A stretch of DNA of 64,000 nucleotides, taken from Adenanthera pavonina. Lineage: Eukaryota; Streptophyta; Magnoliopsida; Fabales; Fabaceae. The DNA lies in the NCBI GenBank assembly GCA_026686845.1, contig JAIVEN010000002.1:37589001-37653000 (forward strand), read 5' to 3'. The position numbers were made by a program, and so were the translations under genes. Of this stretch, positions 37,231-48,244 are shown piece after piece. The stretch's first letter is position 1. The number at the start of each line of letters is the position of its first letter. The notes under the pieces were generated by a model. That model was not told the origin of the DNA. It saw nothing but the letters and a program-made list of their open reading frames with translations, and did no database searches.

Positions 37231-38110
37231 GATCTCCACAATTTTTTCTTCTCAAAGAAAAATTTTATCTTTAATTATCATATCAAATTCTAATCTTAAT
37301 TGCTTGTGACTAATTATTACTTGTTAATTTATTATCAATTAATATAGTTAATTATTAATTAATAAAAAAAATTTCCCTCAACTTATTTTTAGTATTTAAT
37401 TAAAAATTATTAATTTCAATAATATTTGTTATTTTTTAAATAGACATTTTTTTAATCATTTCTTTTTATCATAATTCAATGAATATGAAATTTGATTCAT
37501 TATTACACAATTATCTATTGTCAATCATTACTAATTATTATATTTATTACTCAATCATTATTCATCATTACATAATTATTGTGACAATTTTTATTAATTT
37601 TTTAACCATTGGATAATACACATCTTGGCTTCTTTCAAACTGATTTTTGCTTTAATTAAAAAAAAAGTCAAATCGGCTTGTCTCAAATGGAGATGAGTTG
37701 TAGTGTTTTAAGAAAATTTTTCAAATTTATAGTATATAGAGAAAAACTTTTCTAAGGCTATGTTTAGAAATTTATGACAGAATGAAATGGAATGGTCATT
37801 AATGAAACTTAATGGAATGGAACGAAATGGAGTGAAATAGAATGAAATGTTCCATTGTTTGAGAGTTTTATGAGGGAAAAAAGCAGTCTCATTTTACTAT
37901 TGTTTAGAAGTTATTATAAAAGTGATGGAATGGAATGAATTATTACTTTTTTTCCCAATATTACCTTTATTAGCAAATTTAAATAAATTCAAATAAAAAA
38001 ATTCTTCTTTTTTTCATATAAAAAATTCATATTACTTTACTTTTTAATAAAAACATCTTCCTATAATAATAATAATAATAATAATAATAAGTTGGAAAAC
38101 AACTTAGTTT
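37231..38110 (+). other. Noncoding right end of the Mutator-like element and repeat-rich flank
   Basis: 37231-37679 is AT-rich with no gene. The right inverted repeat is 37680-37757. From 37758 an (A)ATGGAATGG-rich stretch, with ATTGTTTGAGAGTTTTAT and ATTGTTTAGAAGTTATTAT as paired words, looks like an eroded hAT-type MITE. A trinucleotide (AAT)n run of about 28 bases lies at 38062-38090. Confidence 0.45.
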
Positions 38111-39764
38111 TGTTGAATCAAAAAGTTTTGATGATTCCAAATCAACCTTCAAGAAATTGGAATAAGGATATCAAAGGTGCCCAAAATGTTTCAAGTGAAG
38201 AAATTCTGAATAAGTCTGTGCAAAGATAGATGTAGGTTGTTTAGTAGTGTTTCATTTGAGTAAAAGACTTTGATTTGGTAAAAAGATGTTTTAAAACCTT
38301 GATTCTATGTTAAATCATGGAATATTTGAAAAACACCCACCAACAGACGAAGTTTGAAAGGTTAATACCAATCTGTCATAGTAAAAGTTCGAACTTTGAC
38401 TTTGGAAATTCGAATTTCGTACTAAAACTAAACAAGTCTGAAGAGATGCCTCTCTGACAGACAAATTTTGACTTGATGAAATTTGAATTTTGATAAGTGT
38501 CTGAAAGGAGCTTTCACTAATAGACGAACTTTGGGTTTTGAAAATTCGAATTTCAGATAAAATAAAACTTATGAAAACTAAAGAAATTCGTCTGAAATTA
38601 TGTCAAAGTTCATCTGAAACTAAGTTTGGATTGAATTTCAAAATTGCTCACTGACAAACGAACTTTGAACATGAAAATTTGAATTTCAGAAACTAAGCTT
38701 GTGAGTCTGTTGCAGTAATATGTTGACATACGAATGACAGTATTTATAAATTTGAATTTTGAAGTTAGTCTGGAAAGAGGTCTCTCTAACAGACGAACTT
38801 TGACATTTGAAAATTCGAACTTTGAATCACATGAACTACTATGCCTTATAAACCAACTACGGATAGACAAATTTTGAGGTTCCAAAATTCAAATTTTGAA
38901 GGCACTGTAACAAATTGAAAATACTGTTCACACTTAAAAAAAAACTTTTTACTTGAAAATTCGTATGTCACAACATAGAAACATTTTCAAAATATCAAAA
39001 TTCGAATTTCACTTCATGACAGATGAACTTCGGGCATTCAACGTTGAAGCTGTTAACCTTCGGTTTCTGCGAAATTCGTCTGTTGGCCAACCGAAATTCG
39101 AATTTCAGTATGTCAGAAGCATTAAATGCGGTTGCTTAACGGATAGTTTTTCAGAGTAACCGTTGGATAATTTCTCAAACGGATAGATTTTGTCTCTAAC
39201 GGATATTTAAGACCTAAATTTATAAATTTAACATCATTTGAAGTTGTGGGTAACGATTTTAACATTGTATATACTGAAACTCTGCAAAATTATCTACTCA
39301 AAGTTTCTTACTCTCTCACTTCAATATTTTGTACTTCAACTTTCATATTCACTCTATTTAAGAGAGTTTAATCTTTGTAAACAATATTTTCTTCATCTAG
39401 AAGATAAATTTTCTTGTGAAGGGATATATTGGGAAGCACTTTGTAAGAGTGCATAGAGTGATTGAGTGAAACTCTAGAAACAGAGCATCATCTTTGTACT
39501 GAGGCATTTGCAAGAAGCCCATTGAATTCTTGCAGAATAGTGGAAAATCTCAAGTGGTGACTTGGGGACTGGACGTAGGTCAAGTAGAGAGACCGAACCA
39601 GGATAAATATATGAGTTTTCTTCTCTTTACTGCAACTTTTAAAGTTCATTCTCTTATACTCTGTTTTACCTTTTATACTTTGCTCTCTTCACTTTCTTGA
39701 TATTTTACAGAAAATTTCAAACTTCTCAATTTATCCCCCTCTTGGGAAGCCAACTAATCTAACA
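38111..39764 (+). repeat. SIRE-type solo LTR 3
   Basis: The 1654-bp LTR runs from TGTTGAATC to CTAATCTAACA with a perfect AGTTT duplication (38106-38110 and 39765-39769). The length is identical to both LTRs of the complete element. The U3 motif array and a TATA-like CTATAAAT position (here mutated to TTTATAAATTT near 39220) are present. Confidence 0.93.
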
Positions 39765-39769
39765 AGTTT

Positions 39770-40424
39770 TTCCAATAATAATATTAAGAATAAAGTAAAA
39801 AATTTATTAAGAAATAAAAATAACTAAACCAACTAAGATAAAATACAAAAAAGTAATAAAGTTATGATAAATTACAAAACTTGTGAAAAAAGCATGCCTT
39901 AAAACAGTAATTCAATTATGTGTGAAATATAATCTGATTGGAGTAATCTAATTGATGTAGTGATGAAACACCAAAAAAGACACAATATAACGGGATAAAT
40001 TTAGCGATATAGAAAAAGTAAAAAATAATAAAAATAAATATTTTTTTAGGGTTAATAGATATTTTTATAATTTAAATAATTATTTTTTATTATTTCATTC
40101 TTAACTCCTAATATAGAAATAAATAAATAAATTTAAGATAATTAAAAATAACTTATGAAACCATCTCTTGTTATTATATTTTTTCCTAAAAAAATCTCCT
40201 ATAGCTCAACTTATATAGCTACTTTAGTCAATTTCATCCCTGCTAAGAAAAACTCTCAAACATTACAATAATTTGTTGTACCGTGGTCAATTTTCCAATT
40301 TCTTGGTCCACCTAATTCCTTGAAACCGGCTACGACTACACCAGTGACCGACTGCTGTTTAGTTCGCCCCTTGCTGTGGTGCCTGGAGTTTTGATTCTTG
40401 TGGTAGGATTTCTTCTCCTTTTGA
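39770..40424 (+). promoter_or_regulatory. 5' flank and leader of the SIL1-like gene
   Basis: 39770-40190 is AT-rich without coding sequence. A TTATATAG at 40211-40218 could serve as a TATA box about 210 bases before the start codon. 40256-40424 is less AT-rich, as expected for a transcribed leader. The solo LTR ends only ~660 bases upstream of the start codon, so it may contribute regulatory sequence. Confidence 0.4.
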
Positions 40425-43400
40425 ATGGGGCTCCAGATTCTAGGGTTCTTTCTGCTGCCGTGGTTACTATTGGGGATGATCAATGCAACGATTGACGGCA
40501 TAGACGGTAATCTTTCTTCGGGAGTGCCAGTATGGTCTACTGTAAAGGAGGAGGACGATCTACTGCACCACGACGAGCAATACAATGGTGACCTTGACGG
40601 CGGGTTTTCTTCACTGGACGGGATGTTACAGTGGGCTATAAGTATCGTCATTTTTTTTAATTAATCAACTTGTTACCAGTTTTCTGGGTGTATATTGTTG
40701 TTTGATACTTTTTTTTTTCCTAATTAATTGTTCGATTGATTGCAAAATAATCAATTGACTAAGTTGCGATGCCACGCGGCGTTTTTATACACATTGGCTA
40801 CGCAGGTTCATTTTTCGTCATTTTCCTAAATTTCTGCGCTCAAATGGCATAGAAATAGCTGATAACGTAGGAAAGAATCAGAATATATGTTCTCTTGGTG
40901 ATGTTGAGTCCTGTGATTCATTCTGAACTCTGACGTGTGATTGTTTAGTACAATCGTTTGATATTCTAACATCCTAGACCTGCTGCTGCAGGAAAATTTT
41001 CTTCTGTAATTATTCCCTTTGTACTCATCCAAAAATTATCAATATATAGCAAGTCACACTATTCATAAGCAGCTTATTCATCAAATGTTGTGCAACATAC
41101 AGGAAAAAAGTGTCCTGTTGTTATGTGAGTAACAGACGGAAGTTGTAAAATTTGAGTATTTAAGTTGATTTTTACTCTTATATTTTACTTGAACAAGTTT
41201 TGTTTTTATTTAACTAATTTATATTATAAGAACTTCCACTTGATGTGAAATTGTAATTAGTACAATAATATATTACCATTAATCTTGTAAATGTATTAGG
41301 TCATTCTGATCCTGCAAAACTAAAAGAAACAGCAGAAGTTCAGCAGCAATTCTCAGCAAGTGAACTAAACAAGCGTCAGATGGAATTAAAGGTAGAAATT
41401 ATCTGCAGCTTTTCTTGGAAGGATCTTTGACTCCTTTTGCAATATGTGTTTTAACTGATTTTAATTCGATCATCATGGAACTTAATGAATATGATTTAAC
41501 TGATATTTTGTGATTCATGTTCCTCTTCAACTGGATTATTGATGGATCCAATCTTATTGGGCCTCAGACTTTAAGCTTTGTAAAAGAAAGAAAATAAAAC
41601 AAATAAAAATGGAGTGGTCCCTTATGGGCAGCTGGGTGGGTTAGCTAAAGAGAGAGAGGACTGCTAGCAAGAGATGAGCGCTGGTTCTTTGGAGGTGATT
41701 TAGGCTGCATTGGAGAAGCAAGGGAGTCAAGATATGGGTCTGGGAGAGATCTGTTCCTCCAAAGCAGGAAGTCGTTTTCTTTCTTCTACATCATTCTTTT
41801 ATTGTTTCAGCTGCTGTAATCTGGGTCACAGTCATTTTCCTCACTGGATTTCCATTGTAGAGGAGGATCAACCACATTTCCTTATGTAAATAACACTAAA
41901 CTCAGAAGTTTCCCTCAATCATCAACCTTTTTATTTCAGTATGTATTGCATTCCTGTTTGGTTTGTATTCATGATGCATATGGATATTGTTTTCTACCAT
42001 GAGATGGTGTTTACTGTCTGTGGAAATTGATAAGGAAGTTGTTTTTAACAGAGCAATGCGGTGTCATCAAACTCTGGAGAAGTAGTTATTAACATTAATA
42101 AAATTGCTCTTTTCTTATTTGGTCAGGAAATTGGTATGAGAAATTAGAATAGGTGGAACCATTCTGCACTTGTGACTTGCAGTGAAATCTGCTCTTTTGA
42201 TTTGTTATGTTAAAGTTTGGACACTGTTTCTCTTTATATGTCATATGCATTTGCCTACACATGATTCTTGGCTTCTTTGATGATTTTAAGTACTTTAACA
42301 GGAAATAATGGAGGAAATGAAAGTTCCATCAGATGCTGAATTGATGAAAATTGCAATAAGTGATTTGGATAATTTATCTATAACCTTGGAAGATCGGCAC
42401 CAAGCTCTACAAGAACTTAATGTACTTGTTGAGCCAATCGATAATGCAAATGGTAGGTCTTTGTATAAAGTAATATATTACCTGCCCTGATCTTATGCCC
42501 CTGCCTTTTTATACTTGTTGGATGATAAAGTCCGGCAGAACTTTTGTGGCTGTGAGCTAATTGAATATTTCATCTGCATGTAACATATATATTTCCTTTT
42601 GTAATTTGATGGTCTACTATTATTATGTGTAATATTTTAAATTTGTTTTAATTGTATTCTAGAGAAAAACACCGTACTTGCATTTTTGCAAAGTCACTTT
42701 TAGCTACTTCTGGGTTCTTTGTAATTTAGGAGACTCTATGATAGAAAAAATTATGATATTTAAAATATCTTTTAGATTTAATAAGATTTCGCTATATTTT
42801 TTAGAATTTATTAGGATTTAGATTTTATCTTTCTTTTATATGATTTAGTTATTTAAATTATAATTTATCTTCTGTTTAGATTTAGAATATTTTGAAAAGA
42901 TATATCTTATTTTAGGATTCTAGTAGGATTACGATTAAAGCTCTATAAATAAGAGCTCATTACTCATTTGTATGGAGAATTTTGATTATTGATTTGAGTT
43001 ATAGTTTCAGTGAATTCTCTCTCTCCCTTGAGTCTTCCTTTTCTCCCTCCTTGAGGTTTCACATCATTTGGTATCAGAGCCTAAATTTCACCATGCCCAA
43101 AAATTCCCAAATTACCCAACAAGGCCTTGAGGAAATTGAAAAGAGTTACAAAGAGTATGTAGATCAGGCGCTTGAATCTCTTCGAATTGAGATAAAGCAA
43201 GATCAAGAGAAAATACGAGTTGAGATAAAGCAAGATTGAGAGAAAACAAACCAATTGATCGAGGAGATGAGGCAGTCCATAAACATGATGAGTAAGCAAC
43301 TTTCGGGTAAGACATCAGAAAGTATACTTGGAAATCCAAATGGCTGCAAAGAGATACCTTCCTCTAGTCAATTTAAGGTTCTACCTTATGAGACGGGTCA

Positions 43401-46400
43401 ATATGAACATGGCAACGGAAACCAAAATGGTAGGAGTCCTCTTCCTAAGACCGACAACCACCAGAATGACTATATAAGAGATCATCGAGAAGCTTACAAG
43501 CAGATTCCTCCTGATGACATAATCAAGAAGATCAAAATTGAAGCCCCTGAGTTTGATGAACTATTAGATTCGAGTTCTTTCTTAGATGGAATGATTAGCA
43601 TCAAACATTACTTTGAATGGATGAAGCAAACGCAACTGTGCAGATTGAAATCAAGGAAACAAATAAGGTGATAAAGATTCGAGGACGAATCTTTTCGAAG
43701 AAATGGGGAATGATAGAAAAAATTATGATATTTAAAATATCTTTTAGATTTAATAAGATTTCGCTATATTTTTTAGAATTTATTAGGATTTAGATTTTAT
43801 CTTTCTTTTATATGATTTAGTTATTTAAATTATAATTTATCTTCTGTTTAGATTTAGAATATTTTGAAAAGATATATCTTATTTTAGGATTCTAGTAGGA
43901 TTAAGATTAAAGCTCTATAAATAAGAGCTCATTACTCATTTGTATGGAGAATTTTGATTATTGATTTGAGTTATAGTTTCAGTGAATTCTCTCTCTCTCC
44001 CTTGAGTCTTCCTTTTCTCCCTCCTTGAGTTCTCCCTTCTTTTTCTTGAGTTCTCCCTTCTCTGTCTCTCTATTTTACCTTCCCCTCTGTTTCACATCAC
44101 TCTAATTCTGTTTTTTGAATATTTGAAATCGCTTTACCTGAATGCTTGCCCATATAATTGTCTGTTAAGTGCACTTCAGAAACAAAGAGGAAAAGAAAAT
44201 CATACCATATCTTCTAGAAGAGTTCTTACTTGAAGGGGCAAGATAATGGAGGTAATTAATGAGACAATATGTAAATAGTTAAAAAATTAATTTATATTAT
44301 GTTAATTTTTAATTAGTTCTGTAGAATCTTATTTATACTCGTATTCTTGCACAACCTGAAATTTGTTGTCTGGTTGCCTAAAATATTTTCCACAATTTTT
44401 AAAACTCCTTTTTTCTCTCCATGTTCTATTTTTTTTCTCCATTACTCAAAACTTACATTCAAAGTATCTTGAGATCTTAAAATTTCTTAAATGATTACAT
44501 AAATTAAAAAAAAAAAATGGATTGATATGCAAGTGAGTGCCAAGCCACAAGTTTCACTTTTTAGAATTTGTGGGAGTCAAAGATCGAAAACTTTTCTGCA
44601 TTCTCCATATTAAATGTGTGTGTTTTGGGGGGAGGGAATATTTGGTTTTGTACCAACATGATGGGTTTACACAAACACACCTGCCACCAAATCTTACAGG
44701 AGACCAAATGGAGAGTAAAAGGGTGGTGAAACTGGAACTTTTGGTCCAACAGAAGCAATGATGGTATACATCCAAAGAACCAGAGAAGCAGATGGGCAAA
44801 AAGGGAGATTTCATTATGAATAAGCAAGAGAGGCAGTTGGAGAGCAGTTACTAAATTAATTAAAGGGGTTGGCTGAGAAAGCTTGGGAGGAAAGTCGGGG
44901 GAGAAAGCTGGCCTCTCAAATAGCTGGCACTTATTTGTTTTTCTTGTTTTTGTGCTTGTGTCTGGAATTGCAGTGATCTATATTGTACTTTCTGTTGCTG
45001 TGATCTGTGTGAAGCTTGTGCGATGTGATTTGGGAGTGTTTTAAACTTTTGTCTTGGCAAATATCTACATTCCAATACGAATATCAGTACCATATTGTAC
45101 TTTTGTGTGTTTTAGTGGATTTTAGCTGGGGAACCCTATCACAGCATCTAAATTTAAATATCAATGGCTTCCCTTGGATTATTTTGTATTTTGTGACAGA
45201 TAGTGGTTTGTGCTCTCTCTTTTATACGTAATGTCATTTGCCAACCATTATTTTTTTTTTTTTTTGGTAATATTGCAGCACAGATTTTCATATAAAATAC
45301 TAAAAATCATTAGTTAAGAATCTGCTGCTGTTTCAGTTTCCTCATCTTATTGTTGATTTTCCCCTGTTTAGTAGAGTAATTGTGATGGTGGTTATCATAT
45401 CAGATTTCAGCAGACTTGGGGGACTTGTTTCTGTGGCTCGAGAGATTTATCACCCTGATCCAAGTATTAGGACCATTGCTGCATGGATCCTTGGGAAAGC
45501 TAGTCAAAATAATCCAGTTGTTCAGCAGCAGGTATGTTGCTCCTTTGAAAAGCAATTTAAGTTCTGAAAATGCAATGGTGTCGCAATCAAGTGAGATAAG
45601 CTTGACAATATAATGAGTTGTCCAAATTTGAACTATTCCAGGTCTTGGAACTTGGCGTGCTCTCAATGCTGATGAAGATGGTAAAATCTAATTTTACGGA
45701 CGAAGCCAATAAAGCATTATATGCTGTTTCAGCTTTGATCCGAAATAATTTAGCTGGTCAGGACTTGTTCTCTACTGAAGAGGGACATTTGATGCTTCAG
45801 GTAACCTGCCTAAGGTTATTCTTATTATTTTGACTACTATCATTTTACTATTATAATTTGCTTTCTCTGTATCATTGTTGTTATTTCTTTCATCTTTTAT
45901 ACAAATCAGTCTTCTTATTATTATTTTTTGAATTATAATGAAAAAATATGGAAATTGTCAATTCTTCAGGATATTTTGAGGAATTCAAGCAGTGATGTCA
46001 GACTACAGAGGAAGGCTTTGATTCTCTTGGCTGATCTAGCACAATGTCAGTCAGAAAATGTACATAGAACTGAACTACCTTTTTTAAGTGATCGACATCT
46101 GCTGAAATCTGTGGTTGATCTCATTGCTGCATCAACTGATTTGGATATCAAGGACAAGGTGCTTTGTTGGCATGACATCTGATATTATTATCAAGTTTTT
46201 GTCGAAACTCAAAATATCAGTTTCCTGTTGTGATGCTATATTTGTTAAATGCAAATATCACTGGCACACCTTTCTCCTCTTAATGATGAGCATGTTGAGG
46301 TGCATCGTTTCCATTTGGTTAGCCACCTTTTTGCTTCTTTTGTCTATTTTGAATAGAAGTGTATCCTGAAACATGTTTGTTAGTGTTCGCATGCTATTCA

Positions 46401-46742
46401 CTTACAGACACACTTGGAAGGTTGTGTCTACCTTTTATATGTCTTGCCTGCACCAGTTTGACCCTTCTGCTGTTTCTATGTTGAGTACTTGGCTTTTAAC
46501 CTTTGGCATTGCTTTTTTAATGTAATAAGCAGGTCCTTGCTGCAACTAAGAGTCTCCTGCAACTCAGGACCACTGAAGCTCTGGTTTTTAAAGACTTCTG
46601 TGCTTTGGGTGATGCATTGAATAAGATGAGGCAGTTGCTACTTAATTTGATGGAGGATGAATCCCCCAGAGATTATGCGATGGATGTGGAAAGCCTTCGC
46701 AGTGAAGTAGAATACATTTTCCATAGAAAGCTGTTAAATTAG
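40425..46742 (+). CDS. SIL1: ER Hsp70 nucleotide-exchange factor, SIL1/Fes1-like (7 exons)
   Basis: Exons: 40425-40641, 41300-41391, 42302-42452, 45404-45531, 45642-45800, 45970-46158, 46533-46742. All junctions are GT-AG and all phases agree, giving 381 residues. Residues 1-20 (MGLQILGFFLLPWLLLGMIN) form a signal peptide, so the product enters the ER. The middle matches the Fes1/HspBP1/SIL1 armadillo-type domain: LEDRHQALQELNVLVEPIDNA, GLVSVAREIYHPDPSIRTIA, AAWILGKASQNNPVVQQQVL, ANKALYAVSALIRNN. Such proteins release ADP from BiP by clasping its nucleotide domain. The signal peptide separates it from cytosolic Fes1. No HDEL/KDEL end is present (it ends FHRKLLN). Intron 3 is 2.95 kb and holds a young retroelement. 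The next gene, SHOU4-like, is convergent. Confidence 0.88.
42739..44099 (+). mobile_element. Small gag-only LTR retrotransposon in intron 3
   Basis: Direct repeats 42739-43066 and 43711-44099 start TGATAGAAAAAATTATG and end TTTCACATCA. A perfect CTCTA duplication (42734-42738 and 44100-44104) flanks them. A TGGTATCAGAGCC primer-binding site lies at 43069-43081 and a purine tract (GAAGAAATGGGGAA) abuts the right LTR. The LTRs are almost identical except that the left copy lacks ~60 bases of a CTTGAGTTCTCCCTTC-type repeat near its end. Only a gag-like frame lies inside, as in terminal-repeat gag-only (TR-GAG) non-autonomous elements. LTR identity implies a recent insertion. Confidence 0.9.
43093..43671 (+). 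pseudogene. gag: gag-like frame of the small element, one internal stop
   Basis: It begins MPKNSQITQQGLEEIEKSYK, with a predicted coiled coil built on a duplicated IEIKQDQEKIRVEIKQD segment. TGA at 43237-43239 interrupts it, and the same frame then continues to 43671. The second half has KIEAPEFDELLDSSSFLDGM followed by KHYFEWMKQTQ, the start of a Ty3-type retrotransposon gag domain that then ends early. Capsid and zinc-knuckle parts are missing, so it needs proteins from another element. Confidence 0.75.
44105..45403 (+). other. Remainder of intron 3 of the SIL1-like gene
   Basis: It is AT-rich and noncoding, with poly-A/T runs near 44507-44518 and 45250-45265. The small open frames here have no family resemblance. 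The branch/acceptor region ends ATATCAG at 45403. Confidence 0.6.
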
Positions 46743-46788
46743 TGACATGAGTTGAACTTGTTCCTCTAGCTGGCTCTTTTAAATTAGA

Positions 46789-46910
46789 ATGAGGCAGCTG
46801 CTGCTTAATTTGACGGCGAATGAATGCATTAAAAATATTATGTGGTGGATGTTAAAAGCTTTCAAATACGTATTCCACAGAAAGATGTTAGGGTGACATG
46901 AGTCGAGTTT
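46789..46910 (+). pseudogene. Degenerate duplicate of the end of SIL1 exon 7
   Basis: It aligns with 46627-46755: GAGGCAG(T/C)TGCT(A/G)CTTAATTTGA, then the GATGTGGAAAGCCTTC/GATGTTAAAAGCTTTC block, the TTCCATAGAAAG/TTCCACAGAAAG block, and the post-stop GTGACATGAGT(T/C)GAG. Substitutions and small deletions prevent coding. The copy includes the stop-codon region and flanking 3' sequence, so it arose as a local DNA duplication rather than retroposition. Confidence 0.75.
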
Positions 46911-47143
46911 CCCTTTTTTCCTGATTTTTTTTTTCTGCTAGTATAACTATATGGCATCAAGTGCTACTAGCTAATCTACATTCGAATATTATCAAGTGCA
47001 AGGAGGTAGTTCTTCTAATGTGATTTTATTTTTTTCACCCACAAAATTTGGAACCATAACTAAGTAGGAGAAACTATTCTATGTTGAGTAATACTTCCAC
47101 AGTGACGCTCATATTACTGAAAAGCTCAGAGCTCAAGGAATTG

Positions 47144-47236
47144 TAGTGGTTCTTGTTTTCCACGTCTCAAACGCACTAGAGAGGATGAATTTGATAGACA
47201 AAACGATTCAGGTGATGATTTCTTCGACAGTTAACT
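47144..47236 (+). other. Possible orphan coding end, unidentified
   Basis: The frame reads NCSGSCFPRLKRTREDEFDR then QNDSGDDFFDS to a TAA near 47235. Charged, exon-like composition stands out from the flanks, and a stop lies a few codons upstream. A CAG just before (near 47129) could be an acceptor, but no upstream exon is visible. It could be a gene relic or chance. Confidence 0.25.
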
Positions 47237-48040
47237 AATGACTACAAAATCCATTCATTGAGAATTTTTTATTTGTCATACAATCATTCATTAAGAAATT
47301 TTGTTGAACATTCTGCTAGTCTAGGATAATATTAATATTTATATCAATTCACTGTAAGCGAATAGAACCACCAAGACTTCATTCTTGACAAGCAGTTGGA
47401 AATAAATATCAAAGCCTCTATAATCCTTCTGAAGGTAATTTCAGTAACACGACCAAACTGAACCGCGAAAGAAGAAAAAATGCCATTGTATCTCAATAGG
47501 TTCATCCTCTTGTTCCATGTATCCTGATCAGATTTTTGTAATTTGATGCGAATTTGTGTGCCACTGTAGAGGTACGAGCTTGAAGAGAGGACATTGCTTG
47601 AAAGACTTGGCACACGACTGAAGACAGGGTGGTTGCCGCCACCTTTTTGGCATGGGATGAGCAACTTATAACAGGAGAAACTCTAGTGGTTTTTGGAGGG
47701 TTGATATATTGTATATTTTGAGAACAACTCAGCAAGAAGCAGGTAAACTAAATCAGAAAATGAATGGAGGAAGCATTGATATAAAACATCTGATCCAGGA
47801 TTTTCACATCCTTGCAATTTTTTTACAACTCATATCAGCTTGCATCCTGCTCAAATATATTACCAAAAATATCAACCATTATGAAACAATTTGACATTCA
47901 ACTACAAAACTCCTTTGCAACTAGGAACTGAAACGAAAGAATATACTATATAATGTGTGCGCATGCTTGTGCCTATGTACATGATAAAATCATAGGGAAA
48001 AAATGAAAATGCGTGGCGACTGAAAATTTTCATGCTTCCT

Positions 48041-48244
48041 CCAGTAGTCAGCCTCGATGGATCTCTCCATAAGAATCTGGGCGTCATATTAATCATGAAC
48101 ATTGATCATATCTTCATTATTAATTATGGGAATGCAAGCATTCCAGTAGTCAGCCTCGATGGATCTCTCCATAAGAATCTGGGCGTCATATTAATCATGA
48201 ACATTGATCATATCTTCATTATTAATTATGGGAATGCAAGCATT
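48041..48244. repeat. Perfect 102-bp tandem duplication in the SHOU4-like 3' flank
   Basis: Unit 1 (48041-48142) and unit 2 (48143-48244) are identical as read, from CCAGTAGTCAGCC to GCAAGCATT. Each contains the inverted words ATTAATCATGA and TCATTATTAATTA. Unit 2 ends about 100 bases past the stop codon of the - strand gene, so both probably lie in its 3' untranslated region. Confidence 0.92.

Larger units (their letters stand above)
18383..37757 (+). mobile_element. Degenerate Mutator-like element carrying a plant mobile domain gene, with nested insertions
   Basis: The left end (18383-18460) and the right end (37680-37757, inverted) align over ~75 bases. They share GAAAA, CTATAA, TTTGAAAA, CTACAA and ATCTC-TTTG blocks in order, which I take as eroded terminal inverted repeats. 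Between them lie a MuDR-type transposase (30945-33170) and a PMD gene (33341-37230) on the same strand. Nested inside are solo LTRs at 18546-22111, 23958-27246, 28373-29951 and 33899-35553 and a MITE near 22490. Removing the LTRs and their duplicated targets leaves about 9.3 kb. Mutator-like elements with plant mobile domains are a known association. Exact ends and any 9-bp target duplication are uncertain. Confidence 0.6.

Noticed and set aside
38062..38090. CRISPR-like array
   Set aside because: It is an (AAT)n microsatellite. There are no spacers or repeat-spacer alternation here or elsewhere.
47344..47735. Two overlapping minus-strand frames (106 and 77 codons)
   Set aside because: Neither resembles a family I know, and no splice-linked exons or conserved motifs support them.
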